From: Candidatus Rokuibacteriota bacterium
GTDB lineage: Bacteria > Methylomirabilota > Methylomirabilia > Rokubacteriales > CSP1-6
Direction: 5' to 3'
DNA: 64,000 bases
Assembly: GCA_003220535.1 (NCBI GenBank)
Contig: QHSU01000067.1
Span: 1-64,000, forward strand
Shown: positions 7,697 to 16,017 of the stretch, one piece after another
Layout: the number at the start of each line of letters is the position of its first letter
How positions within the stretch are numbered: position 1 is the stretch's first letter
Translations under genes and position numbers: made by a program
The notes under the pieces: model-generated
Seen by the model: only the letters and a program-made list of their open reading frames with translations
The model's database searches: none
Told to the model about the DNA's origin: nothing

Positions 7697-8107
7697 ATGG
7701 TCACCCAGCAAGGGAAAGTCCTTTTCGTCTGTTTGCATGGCTCGGCCAAGAGCCTCATCGCCGCCGAGTACTTCAATCGCCTCGCGGCCGCGCGCGGCCT
7801 CGCCGCGAGGGCGACGTCCGCTGGGACCGAGCCCGATGACGAGATCCCGCCGCGTGTCGCCCAGGGACTGCGGGCGGACGGCATCGACGTCGAGGGTCGC
7901 CGACCACGACGCCCCACGCCGGCCGACGTCGAGGGCGCGGCGGCCGTCGTGACCTTCGCCTGCGACCTCGGCGAGCTGGCGTCGCGCGCGCCACGAATCG
8001 AGCGCTGGGACGACGTGCCGGCGGTCAGTGAGGACTTCAAGCGTGCCCGTGACGTCATCGTCGCGCGCGTCACCCGGCTCCTCGAGGACCCGACGCTCGG
8101 AACATGA
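7697..8107 (+). CDS. Low-molecular-weight phosphatase / ArsC-like protein with Lys in the P-loop
   Basis: The 136-residue product has the fold signature of LMW protein tyrosine phosphatases and thioredoxin-type arsenate reductases: 'VLFVCLHGSAKSLIAAEYFNRLA' at the N-terminus and 'FACDLGELA...RWDDVPAVSEDF' near the C-terminus. The classical C-x5-R loop reads C-L-H-G-S-A-K, so the catalytic Arg is Lys; I recall a known sub-branch with CxHGSAKS, so this is probably not a decay mutation. ATG 7697 follows GGAGGAGACC and the gene is the third in the chrA operon (17 bp gap). It might handle oxyanions or phosphoprotein signals; the reaction is not established. Confidence 0.75.
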   Translation: MVTQQGKVLFVCLHGSAKSLIAAEYFNRLAAARGLAARATSAGTEPDDEIPPRVAQGLRADGIDVEGRRPRRPTPADVEGAAAVVTFACDLGELASRAPRIERWDDVPAVSEDFKRARDVIVARVTRLLEDPTLGT

Positions 8108-8137
8108 CGAATCCGTGTTGGTGACATAGACCGCCGC

Positions 8138-10000
8138 ATGTTCGGCTTTCTCTGGGAGATGCGGCCGTACTTCCGCCAGGTCGCGGGCCAGCTCGCGCTG
8201 GGATCCGTGGCCGGCATCGTCATGAATACCGCCGTCGTCCTGCCGGCGATCCTCCTCGGCCGCGCCATCGACCGAGCGTTCTCCTGGGAGCGGGGCGACG
8301 CCACGGCCGCCGATGTCGGCTGGGCCGCGCTGGCCTTCGTGGGCGGCACGTTGCTGACCGAGGTGCCGCGCATCGCGAAGCGCTGGTGGCTCATGACCGC
8401 CAACGCACGGATCCGCGCGAACGTGCGAGCCGACGCGTTCCGCGGGGTCCTGGCGTGGCCGATGGCGGACGTGCAACGGACGCCGCTGGGCGACCTGATG
8501 GCCCGTATCATCGGCGACGTCGAAGTGCTCGGCGTGGGCGTCCGCGAGTTCACCATCGAGATCTGGGACACCGTGCTCTTCTCCCTTTCCTTCATCGTGG
8601 CGATGCTCGCCTTCGATCCGAGCCTCACGCTTCTGGCGCTGCTCCCGGCGCCGCTGGCCATGGTCCTCGCGCACGCCACGGGCCGCTGGGTCGCTCGGCG
8701 AACCACCAGGGCGCGTGAGGCGAGCGCCGAGCTCACCTCGGCGATCCAGGAGCATCTCACGGGTATCAGGGTGCTGCGCCTCTTCGGTCGGGCCAGTGCG
8801 TCGGTCGAGCGGATCGCCGGGCTGTCGGACCGGTTCGCAGCAAGAAACTTGAGCCTCGCCCGCCTCAAAGGAGGCTTGCAGCCGATCTACACGACCTTGA
8901 TGATCGCGGGCGTCGTCGTGATCGTCTGGAAGGGCAGCGAGCGCGTCGTCGCCGGCGTGATGACCGTCGGCGTCTTCGTCGCGTACCTCGAGCTGTTTCT
9001 TCGCTTTGTGAACCGCGGCCATCGCATCCCCCAGCTCGTGAACTCGGTGCAGAGCGGTGCGGCCGCGTATGCCCGTCTGCGACCGCTGCTCGCGCCGGCT
9101 CTCGGGGTGTCGGGCGAGCCTCGCGTCGCTTCCTTCCGAGCCGGGCACATCGCCGGGATCGCCCGGACCGCGGTCAGGCCCACGGCCAGGACGGGAGGCC
9201 CCGTCGCTGTCTCGCTACGCGGCCTGACCTTCCGGTACCCGGGCGCCGAGGGTCCAGCGCTGCGGGGGCTGAACCTCGACATCCCAGCCGGGTCTCTGGT
9301 CGGCGTCACCGGGCCCGTCGGCTCCGGCAAGAGTGCGCTGGCGCGGGCGATCCTGGGGATCCATCCAGTCCAGTCAGGAACGGTGCTCATCGATGGCCGT
9401 CCCCTCTCGAAGCTCACACCAGAGGAACGGCGAGGGCTCATCGGATACCTGCCGCAGGACGCGCTCCTGTTCTCCGGCTCGCTGCGGGAAAACCTCACGC
9501 TGGACCGAGGCGGCGGGCCGCACGACGACCCACTGCTGCTGGAAGCCGTGCGGCTCGCGACGCTGGAGGAAGATATACTCGGGTTTCCGCGCGGGCTCGA
9601 CACGGAGATTGGCGAGCTTGGCGTGCGCATCTCGGGTGGCCAGCGCCAGCGAGTCGGCCTGGCGCGCGCGATCGCCGCCGCCGCGCCGGGCTTGCCGGGG
9701 CTCCTGGTCCTGGATGATCCCTTCTCGGCCGTCGATGTCACGACGGAAGCCCGCATCGTCGTGTCGCTGAAGCGGGCGTTCGGCGCGGGCGCGCCGCCCC
9801 GGGACCGCGTCACCACTATCGTGTGCTCGCACCGCCTGGCGGCGTTTCCGCATGCCGACCTGGTCGTGGTGCTGCAAAACGGCAGGATCGAGGCATTGGG
9901 CACCCACGTCGAGCTCGTGGCCGCATCCGGCCTGTACGCGCGCATCTTCCAGGCCCAGCTCAATGCCGAGGTGGTGTCCGCAGATGGGGCGCGTCGATGA
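8138..10000 (+). CDS. ABC exporter half-transporter, degenerate-site subunit
   Basis: A 620-residue protein with an N-terminal six-helix exporter domain (about residues 1-330) and a nucleotide-binding domain. Walker A is GPVGSGKS, the signature is ISGGQRQR, Walker B reads LLVLDDPFSAVD, and the switch His is in CSHRLAAF. The residue after the Walker B Asp is Asp, not the catalytic Glu, as in the degenerate subunit of heterodimeric exporters. The next gene overlaps by ATGA and supplies the partner. It starts 30 bp after the phosphatase-like gene, so it may belong to the same transcript, though no ribosome-binding site is evident. Substrate unknown (multidrug/lipid-type family). Confidence 0.88.
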   Translation: MFGFLWEMRPYFRQVAGQLALGSVAGIVMNTAVVLPAILLGRAIDRAFSWERGDATAADVGWAALAFVGGTLLTEVPRIAKRWWLMTANARIRANVRADAFRGVLAWPMADVQRTPLGDLMARIIGDVEVLGVGVREFTIEIWDTVLFSLSFIVAMLAFDPSLTLLALLPAPLAMVLAHATGRWVARRTTRAREASAELTSAIQEHLTGIRVLRLFGRASASVERIAGLSDRFAARNLSLARLKGGLQPIYTTLMIAGVVVIVWKGSERVVAGVMTVGVFVAYLELFLRFVNRGHRIPQLVNSVQSGAAAYARLRPLLAPALGVSGEPRVASFRAGHIAGIARTAVRPTARTGGPVAVSLRGLTFRYPGAEGPALRGLNLDIPAGSLVGVTGPVGSGKSALARAILGIHPVQSGTVLIDGRPLSKLTPEERRGLIGYLPQDALLFSGSLRENLTLDRGGGPHDDPLLLEAVRLATLEEDILGFPRGLDTEIGELGVRISGGQRQRVGLARAIAAAAPGLPGLLVLDDPFSAVDVTTEARIVVSLKRAFGAGAPPRDRVTTIVCSHRLAAFPHADLVVVLQNGRIEALGTHVELVAASGLYARIFQAQLNAEVVSADGARR

Positions 10001-11808
10001 GTGGATTCGCCCTCACTCGTGATGAGGGTGCCGGCGACGCGCGCTCGCTCGCCGGAAACCTGGCGAGCCTGCTGCAGCCCTGGCGGGTCAGAGCGACGGC
10101 CGTCGTGCTGTTCGTGCTCGCCGCCGCGTCCTTCGAGCTCGCGCCCCCGTTCATCATTCGGACGATCGTCGACGACCATCTGATCGTTGGTCGATCGGCT
10201 GGCCTGCTGCTGCTCGCGGTCCTCTACCTCGGCGCCAGCGCGTCCGTCCAGGCGATGACGTTCCTCTACAGCTACCTCGCCGCGACGATCGCTCAGGGCG
10301 TGCTCAGCAGTCTACGCGTCCGCCTCTTCGCGCATATCCAGCGGCTCCCCATCAGCCACATCGACCGAACGCCGGTGGGCGACGTCATCAGTCGCTGCAC
10401 GTCGGACGTCGAGGCTCTGGACACCGTGTTCTCGTCGGGCGTCGCCATCCTGGTGGCCAACCTCGTGCGACTGCTGACCCTCACGGTCGGAATGGTCATC
10501 CTGAGTCCACCCCTCACCCTCGTGGCCGCTCTGGTCGCGCCGCCGTTGGTGGTCACGCTTCGCTTCCTGCAGGTGCGTGTCCGCCAGTCCGAACGTGCGA
10601 CTCGCGTCGCGATCGGGGCGCTCACGGCTCGGCTCCAGGAGAATCTGAGGGGCATCGAGGTCATCCGCGCGTTCGGGCGGGAGAGCGAAGCGGTCGGAGG
10701 ATTCCGGCAGGTGCTCAGCGCTGCGCTGACGGCTTCGAACCGCGCGACGCGCTACTCCGCCCTGTACACGCCTGCGACCGCCATCCTGTCAGCGCTGGCG
10801 GTCGCCTCTCTACTCTGGGCCGGGACGCGACAGACGTTCGACGCCTTTGGCATCTCACTCGGCACTCTGGCGGCGTTCCTGATTCTCCTTCAACGGGTCT
10901 TCCAGCCGATCACGGCTCTGGGCGAAGAGTGGCAGACGGTCCAAGGGGCCATGGCGGGCGCCGAGCGCATCTTCGCGACCTTGGCCCTGGCCCCCGGGGA
11001 CCCAGGGTCGATCACGATGCACCCGGGGAACCGCAGTGAAGGGCCGCCGATTCACCTCCGCGACGTCGTCTTCGGATACGCTGAAGGCCAGCCGGTGCTG
11101 CATCGCACCACGCTCGTGGTCAACGCGAGCGAACACGTGGCGTTGGTTGGGCGTACCGGCGCCGGGAAGACCAGCGCCCTCCAGCTCTTGGCGGGGTTCT
11201 ACGCTCCGTGGGCCGGCACGGTGCGTGTCGCCGGTCGCGATCCGGCTTTGCTGGAAGAATCGGAACGCAGAAAGCTCCTGGGCGTGGTGCCTCAGGTGGT
11301 GCAGCTATTCTCGGAGACGGTCTTCGACAACCTCACTCTCGGGGATGCGTCCGTGCCCGAGGCGGCCGTGTTCGAAGCCGCCAGGATTGCCGGCGCCGAC
11401 GCGTTCGTTCGAGCGCTCCCGATGGGTTATCAGACGCTGCTCAGCAGCAGTAGCGGCGGCCGGGGAACGCAGCTATCCGCCGGTCAGCAGCAGCTGCTCG
11501 CCCTGGCCCGGGCGCTCGTGCACAAACCAGCGGTTCTGCTCCTGGACGAGGCGACCGCCGCGATCGACGGTGTCAGCGACGCGGCATTTCGCGCGGCGCT
11601 GCGACAGTGGGTCTTGCCTGCAGGATGCGCCGTTCTGACAGTCGCGCACCGGCTATCGACCGCCATTGAAGCCGACAGAGTTGTCGTCCTCGAAAAGGGC
11701 TATATCGTGGAAGAAGGCACTCCCAGCGAGCTCGCCGGCCGCGCCGGGCGCTTTGCGGCCCTCCTCGAGCTGGAGGCCGCCGGCTGGGATTGGCGATCGG
11801 GTCCCTGA
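9997..11808 (+). CDS. ABC exporter half-transporter, catalytic-site subunit
   Basis: A 603-residue TMD-NBD half-transporter, start ATG 9997 overlapping the stop of the partner gene. The NBD (about 350-590) has Walker A GRTGAGKT, Walker B VLLLDEATAAID with the catalytic Glu, the switch His in VAHRLSTA, but a deviating signature LSAGQQQ instead of LSGGQ. Combined with the neighbour, one ATP site would pair canonical Walker motifs with a canonical signature while the other would pair Asp-for-Glu with the altered signature: the classic asymmetric heterodimer. Its frame is open upstream to 9823 but those residues are a shadow of the first gene. Confidence 0.88.
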   Translation: MSGFALTRDEGAGDARSLAGNLASLLQPWRVRATAVVLFVLAAASFELAPPFIIRTIVDDHLIVGRSAGLLLLAVLYLGASASVQAMTFLYSYLAATIAQGVLSSLRVRLFAHIQRLPISHIDRTPVGDVISRCTSDVEALDTVFSSGVAILVANLVRLLTLTVGMVILSPPLTLVAALVAPPLVVTLRFLQVRVRQSERATRVAIGALTARLQENLRGIEVIRAFGRESEAVGGFRQVLSAALTASNRATRYSALYTPATAILSALAVASLLWAGTRQTFDAFGISLGTLAAFLILLQRVFQPITALGEEWQTVQGAMAGAERIFATLALAPGDPGSITMHPGNRSEGPPIHLRDVVFGYAEGQPVLHRTTLVVNASEHVALVGRTGAGKTSALQLLAGFYAPWAGTVRVAGRDPALLEESERRKLLGVVPQVVQLFSETVFDNLTLGDASVPEAAVFEAARIAGADAFVRALPMGYQTLLSSSSGGRGTQLSAGQQQLLALARALVHKPAVLLLDEATAAIDGVSDAAFRAALRQWVLPAGCAVLTVAHRLSTAIEADRVVVLEKGYIVEEGTPSELAGRAGRFAALLELEAAGWDWRSGP

Positions 11809-11883
11809 GCCTGAGGCTTTCCCTGGCCCCGGACGAGACGATCAGCTCTCGGCTGACCGTGTCGTTCGTGTTTGCGCGTCACT

Positions 11884-13110
11884 TCACTTCGAGATTGTGA
11901 CCAGCGTCACGGCATTGACCAGGCTATTGGCGAGCACGAAGTTACCGTCCCGCGTGACCGAAGTGTTACGCACGATGTTCCCACCACCCGGGATCGTCCA
12001 ACTCTGAAACCTTTCGGTCTTGGGATCGAAGCGCACGACCGTATTCGGGGTCGTCCCAGACTCGCTGTACCAGATGATGTCGTTGATCGCCGAGATGCCG
12101 TAGGGCTCGGATTTCGCTCCGCTCGGAGACGACCACTCGGTCACCTTGCCGGTTGCGGGATCGAGCCGACCCAGATAACCGCGCGAGAAGTCGCTGTACC
12201 AGACGATATCGTCGCTGGTGATCGCGATGCGCCGCGGGCGGGAAGCCGAATCCGGCAATGGGTACTCGCGAATTTCCAGGGTCTTCGGATCGACGCTCCC
12301 CACTTTGTTGGCGCCGAACGCAACGTAAAACACTGTGCCCTTCGAATTCACCGCCATGCCATAGGGGCGCGACTTCGGTGTGGGCGGCGTGAGCAGCTTG
12401 ATCTCACCCGTTTTCGGGTCGAGCCGGCCCACCCGGTTGGCATTCTGAGCCGTGAACCACAGGATCCCGCTCTGATCGAAGATCAGCGTGTGCGGATCCT
12501 TTACGTCTGGGTCCGGCATCTTGTACTCCGTGACCGCACCGGTTTTCGGGTCGAGCTTGCCGATCAACGCGCCGGCGTTTCCCGTGTACCAGATGTTGCC
12601 GTTCTTGTCCTCATCCAGACCGTGCGGTCCGGAGTGAGGCGTCTTGAGAGGATATTCCTTGAAACGGCCGGTCTTCGGGTCGAGCCGACCAAGCGCATTG
12701 GTCATCTGGCCCGTATACCAGAGCGATCCGTCCGCCGTCGCCAGCGGATCGTGCGGCCGCGACCCGGGTGTGGGCACTGACCACTCCTTGATCGAGACCT
12801 TGGCGGGCCCAGGGATCACGACGCCGGCGGGCTTGGTCTTTTCTGGGAAGTTCTTGATCAAATACTCCGTGACCGTGGCGACCTGATCCGGCGGCACGCT
12901 CACTCCGTGGTTGGCCATCATCCGCATGACGGTGCGCCAGCCCTCGGCGGTGTATCCGCCGCCCAGCCGAGCGTGAAATGGATGGCAGCTATTGCAGCTG
13001 GCCGCGACCACCTCTTTGCCCTTTCCTTCGGGTAGCTCCTGGCTCCAGGCGGGAAGGGCCGCCCACACTAACGCGGCGACGGCCCAGGACAGCAGTGATG
13101 TCTTCGACAT
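11884..13110 (-). CDS. Secreted cytochrome c / virginiamycin-B-lyase-like propeller fusion
   Basis: After a signal peptide (MSKTSLLSWAVAALVWAALPAWSQ) comes a small heme domain with CNSCH (CxxCH) near residue 36 and a later Met-rich 'VMRMMANHGVSVPP' segment. A seven-bladed propeller follows, with repeated 'GRLDPKTG' and 'LWYT/ILWFT' units typical of the Vgb/SMP-30-like streptogramin lyase family. ATG 13110 is preceded by GGAGG five bases upstream; the frame extends to 13161 without support. A periplasmic redox or lyase role is possible. The cytochrome part makes a dehydrogenase-like electron donor/acceptor more likely than antibiotic lysis (inference). It is convergent with the ABC exporter pair, and the 75-bp gap between them shows no clear terminator. 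Confidence 0.8.
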   Translation of the reverse strand: MSKTSLLSWAVAALVWAALPAWSQELPEGKGKEVVAASCNSCHPFHARLGGGYTAEGWRTVMRMMANHGVSVPPDQVATVTEYLIKNFPEKTKPAGVVIPGPAKVSIKEWSVPTPGSRPHDPLATADGSLWYTGQMTNALGRLDPKTGRFKEYPLKTPHSGPHGLDEDKNGNIWYTGNAGALIGKLDPKTGAVTEYKMPDPDVKDPHTLIFDQSGILWFTAQNANRVGRLDPKTGEIKLLTPPTPKSRPYGMAVNSKGTVFYVAFGANKVGSVDPKTLEIREYPLPDSASRPRRIAITSDDIVWYSDFSRGYLGRLDPATGKVTEWSSPSGAKSEPYGISAINDIIWYSESGTTPNTVVRFDPKTERFQSWTIPGGGNIVRNTSVTRDGNFVLANSLVNAVTLVTISK

Positions 13111-13358
13111 AGGTCCTCCGTCAAGAAAGGACTCGGCCCACCGTCGTGAAGGCAGCTTCATGGTCGGCCTCTCGAGCCGAGTCGCTTGGGGTCGAACATG
13201 GTTCGTGGCCGCCTCCGTTGGGATGGTGCGGGGTCAGAGTCACGGAGGGATTCTAGCGATGGGACTACCCGAGCGCAAATATCGGCTCATTTGCCCATCG
13301 CCAGGTCCCGCCTGACGCGCGATAATGCCCGACATTCGAACCACACCGGGAGGGCTGC

Positions 13359-14411
13359 ATGGCCAAGAAGATCCTGTTCGTCGGCGCCGGAGCCATCGGA
13401 AGCTACATTGGGGCCTTTCTCTCGCGCGCGGGTCACGACGTGACGCTGGTCGATCCCTGGGCGGAGCAAGTCGAGGCCATCCGCAAGAAGGGCATCTCGG
13501 TCACGGGGCCGCACGACCCGTTCGAGGCGCGACCCGCCGCGGTGCACCTCAACGAGGCGCAGCGCTTGCCGCGCGACTTCGATCTCGCGTTCGTCGCCAT
13601 GAAGGTCTACGACACCGCCTGGGCGGCTCAGGTGGCGCTCCGCCATCTGAAGCCCGAGGGCTTCATCGTCGCGTCAGAGAATTGCTGGCCCGACCCGATC
13701 GTCGCGTCCGTGGCGGGCGCCTCGCGCTCGCTGGGACTGGTCATGTCGAAGATCGGCGTGGCGCTCTGGAAGCCCGGCCAGGTGGAGCGCGGCGCGGAAA
13801 AGGGCCAGGGCACCGGTCACGACGTCTTCCGCGTGGGCGAGCACGACGGGCGGGTCACCGCGCGCGCCACCGAGGTGGCGGAGATGCTCAAGGTGATCGA
13901 CGGATCGCAGGTGACGGAGAACCTCTGGGGCGAGCGGTGGGCGAAGCTCTGCGCCAACGCCATGGGCAATCCCGTGCAGGCGATGTCCGGGCTCGGCTCG
14001 TTCGAGATCGCCTCGAGCGAGGTCGGCCGCGCGATCACCATCCATCTCGCGGCGGAGTCCGCGCGGGTCGGCCTCGCCCTCGGCTACCGTGTGCCCAAGT
14101 TCAACAGCACCACCGCCGAGCAGTGGGCGGCCGCCGACCGGCGAGACGTCTACGAGTCCCTGGACCGGATGCTCACGCCGACCACGGCGAGCGGGCGCAA
14201 CTGGCGCTCCTCGATGGGGCAAGACGTGACCAAGGGCCGACCGACCGAGATCGACTACATGAACGGCCACGTGGTGGCGCAGGGTCGCCAGCAAAGCGTG
14301 CCCACGCCCGTCTCGGCGGCGACCGTCGACGCCGTCCGCGAAATCGACGCCGGCACGCGGAAGCCCGAGGCCCAGAACATCGAGAGGGTCTTGCGACGCG
14401 CCGGTGTTTAG
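13359..14411 (+). CDS. Ketopantoate reductase (ApbA/PanE) family oxidoreductase
   Basis: A 350-residue protein starting MAKKILFVGAGAIGSYIGAFL, with the GxGxxG dinucleotide-binding loop at residues 9-14. It is followed by 'DFDLAFVAMKVYDTAWAAQ', the conserved Lys of 'VxxKxxD' type and, in the C-terminal helical domain, 'NLWGERWAKLCANAMGNPVQAMSG' (Lys-x4-Asn) and 'PTEIDYMNGHVV' (E-x2-Y-x-N-G), hallmarks of PanE-like 2-dehydropantoate 2-reductases. NADPH-dependent reduction of a 2-oxo acid is expected. The absence of pantothenate genes nearby, and the many such paralogues in catabolic genomes, leave the actual substrate open. GGGAGG lies seven bases before the ATG. Confidence 0.85.
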   Translation: MAKKILFVGAGAIGSYIGAFLSRAGHDVTLVDPWAEQVEAIRKKGISVTGPHDPFEARPAAVHLNEAQRLPRDFDLAFVAMKVYDTAWAAQVALRHLKPEGFIVASENCWPDPIVASVAGASRSLGLVMSKIGVALWKPGQVERGAEKGQGTGHDVFRVGEHDGRVTARATEVAEMLKVIDGSQVTENLWGERWAKLCANAMGNPVQAMSGLGSFEIASSEVGRAITIHLAAESARVGLALGYRVPKFNSTTAEQWAAADRRDVYESLDRMLTPTTASGRNWRSSMGQDVTKGRPTEIDYMNGHVVAQGRQQSVPTPVSAATVDAVREIDAGTRKPEAQNIERVLRRAGV

Positions 14412-14415
14412 CGCG

Positions 14416-15984
14416 ATGCGTCGGCTTTCACCGGCAAAGAGAGGAATGGCCCGACCGCTCGCCGCCGTGCTGCTGCTCTCGATCTGCGCGCTCGTGGGAG
14501 CCGTCACGACCGCGGATGCGGCCGGGCCCGATGGCCAGGTGACGTGGGCGTTCCACGTCACGCTGGCGCCGCGCTGGCTCGACCCGGGCGAGACGGAGTC
14601 GGCCATCACGCCGTTCAAGATCCTCTACGCGGTCCACGACGCCCTGGTGAAGCCGATGCCCGCCGGCCTGAACACGCCGAGCCTGGCGGAGTCGTGGTCG
14701 ATCTCGCCCGACGGCGCCACCTACGAGTTCGTGCTGCGCCAGAACGCCAGGTTCCACACCGGAGATCCCGTCACCGCCGACGACGTGAAGTTCTCGTTCG
14801 AGCGTTACCGCGGCGGAGCGGCGAAGCTCCTCAAGGACAAGGTCAGGGAGGTGCAGGTCGTCGACGCGCGGAGGGTCAGGTTCGTGCTCAAGGAGCCCTG
14901 GCCCGACTTCATGACGTTCTACGGGACGACCGCGACCGGCGCCGGCTGGATCGTGCCGAAGAAGTACATCGAGAAGGTCGGCGACGAAGGCTTCAAGAAG
15001 CTTCCGATCGGCGCCGGTCCCTACAAGTTCGTCAGCTCCACCCCGGGCGTCGAGATCGTGCTGGAGGCCTTCGAGGGGTACTGGCGGAAGGCGCCGAGCG
15101 TCAAGCGCCTCGTCTTCAAGAGCGTCCCGGACGAGACGACACGGGCGGCCGGGCTCAAGCGCGGCGAGTTCGACGTCGTGTACTTCCTCACCGGTCCCGT
15201 GGCCGAGGACGTCCGGCGCACACAAGGGCTCAAGCTCACGGCCGTGCGGAGCAACGCCGTCTTCTTCCTCGACTTCACCGAGCAATGGGACCCGAAGTCG
15301 CCGTGGCGCGACCGGCGCGTCCGGCTCGCCGCGAGCCTCGCCCTCGATCGCAAGACGATCAACGAAGCCGAGCAGCTCGGCTTCGCCGGCATCACCGGGA
15401 ACATCGTCCCGCGACACATGGAGTTCGCACTGGCCATCGACCCGCACCCCTACGACCCCAAGCGGGCCAAGCAGCTCCTGCTCGATGCGGGCTACCCGAA
15501 CGGCTTCGACGGCGGCGATCTCACACCCAACCCGCCCTACTTCTCGATGGCCGAGGCGGTCTCCAACTACCTCGGCGCCATCGGGATCCGGACGCGAGTC
15601 AGGACGATGGAGCGAGCCGCCTTCCTCTCGACCTGGGGGGAAAAGAAGCTTCGCGGGATCGTGATGGGCGTCCAGGGGGCGGGCGGCAACGCGGCCACGC
15701 GGATCGAGGGGCTCGCGACGCGAGACGGCCGGTACGCCTACGGCGTGCTTCCAGAGGTCGAAGACCTCTTCCAGCGCCAGGCGCGAGAGGTCGACCGGAA
15801 GAAGCGCGAGGAGATGCTGCACCAGATCCAGCGCATCCTCCACGATCGCGTGATCTTTGCGCCGATCTGGGAGAATGGCTTCATTCGAGGCGTGGGACCG
15901 AGGGTGGAGGAAGCGGCCCTGACCCTGATCCCCGCCCATCCGTACTCGGCGCCGTACGAAGACGTCCGGCTCAAGTCGCGATGA
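14416..15984 (+). CDS. ABC transporter substrate-binding protein, family 5 (peptide type)
   Basis: A 522-residue SBP_bac_5 protein with a signal peptide (…RPLAAVLLLSICALVGAVTTADA) and the usual family landmarks: 'LAESWSISPDGATYEFVLRQNARFHTGDPVTADDVKFSFERY' and 'DRRVRLAASLALDRKTINEAEQLG'. It delivers peptides, opines or similar compounds to a Dpp/Opp importer in the periplasm. No permease or ATPase genes follow; an amidohydrolase starts 33 bp downstream. Starts GTG 14404, ATG 14416 and ATG 14446 are all possible. I prefer 14416 because it gives a positively charged n-region, though AGAGAGGA lies before 14446. Confidence 0.88.
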   Translation: MRRLSPAKRGMARPLAAVLLLSICALVGAVTTADAAGPDGQVTWAFHVTLAPRWLDPGETESAITPFKILYAVHDALVKPMPAGLNTPSLAESWSISPDGATYEFVLRQNARFHTGDPVTADDVKFSFERYRGGAAKLLKDKVREVQVVDARRVRFVLKEPWPDFMTFYGTTATGAGWIVPKKYIEKVGDEGFKKLPIGAGPYKFVSSTPGVEIVLEAFEGYWRKAPSVKRLVFKSVPDETTRAAGLKRGEFDVVYFLTGPVAEDVRRTQGLKLTAVRSNAVFFLDFTEQWDPKSPWRDRRVRLAASLALDRKTINEAEQLGFAGITGNIVPRHMEFALAIDPHPYDPKRAKQLLLDAGYPNGFDGGDLTPNPPYFSMAEAVSNYLGAIGIRTRVRTMERAAFLSTWGEKKLRGIVMGVQGAGGNAATRIEGLATRDGRYAYGVLPEVEDLFQRQAREVDRKKREEMLHQIQRILHDRVIFAPIWENGFIRGVGPRVEEAALTLIPAHPYSAPYEDVRLKSR

Positions 15985-16017
15985 CTTCGACTATCAAGTC
16001 GTAGAGGAGACAGGCCC

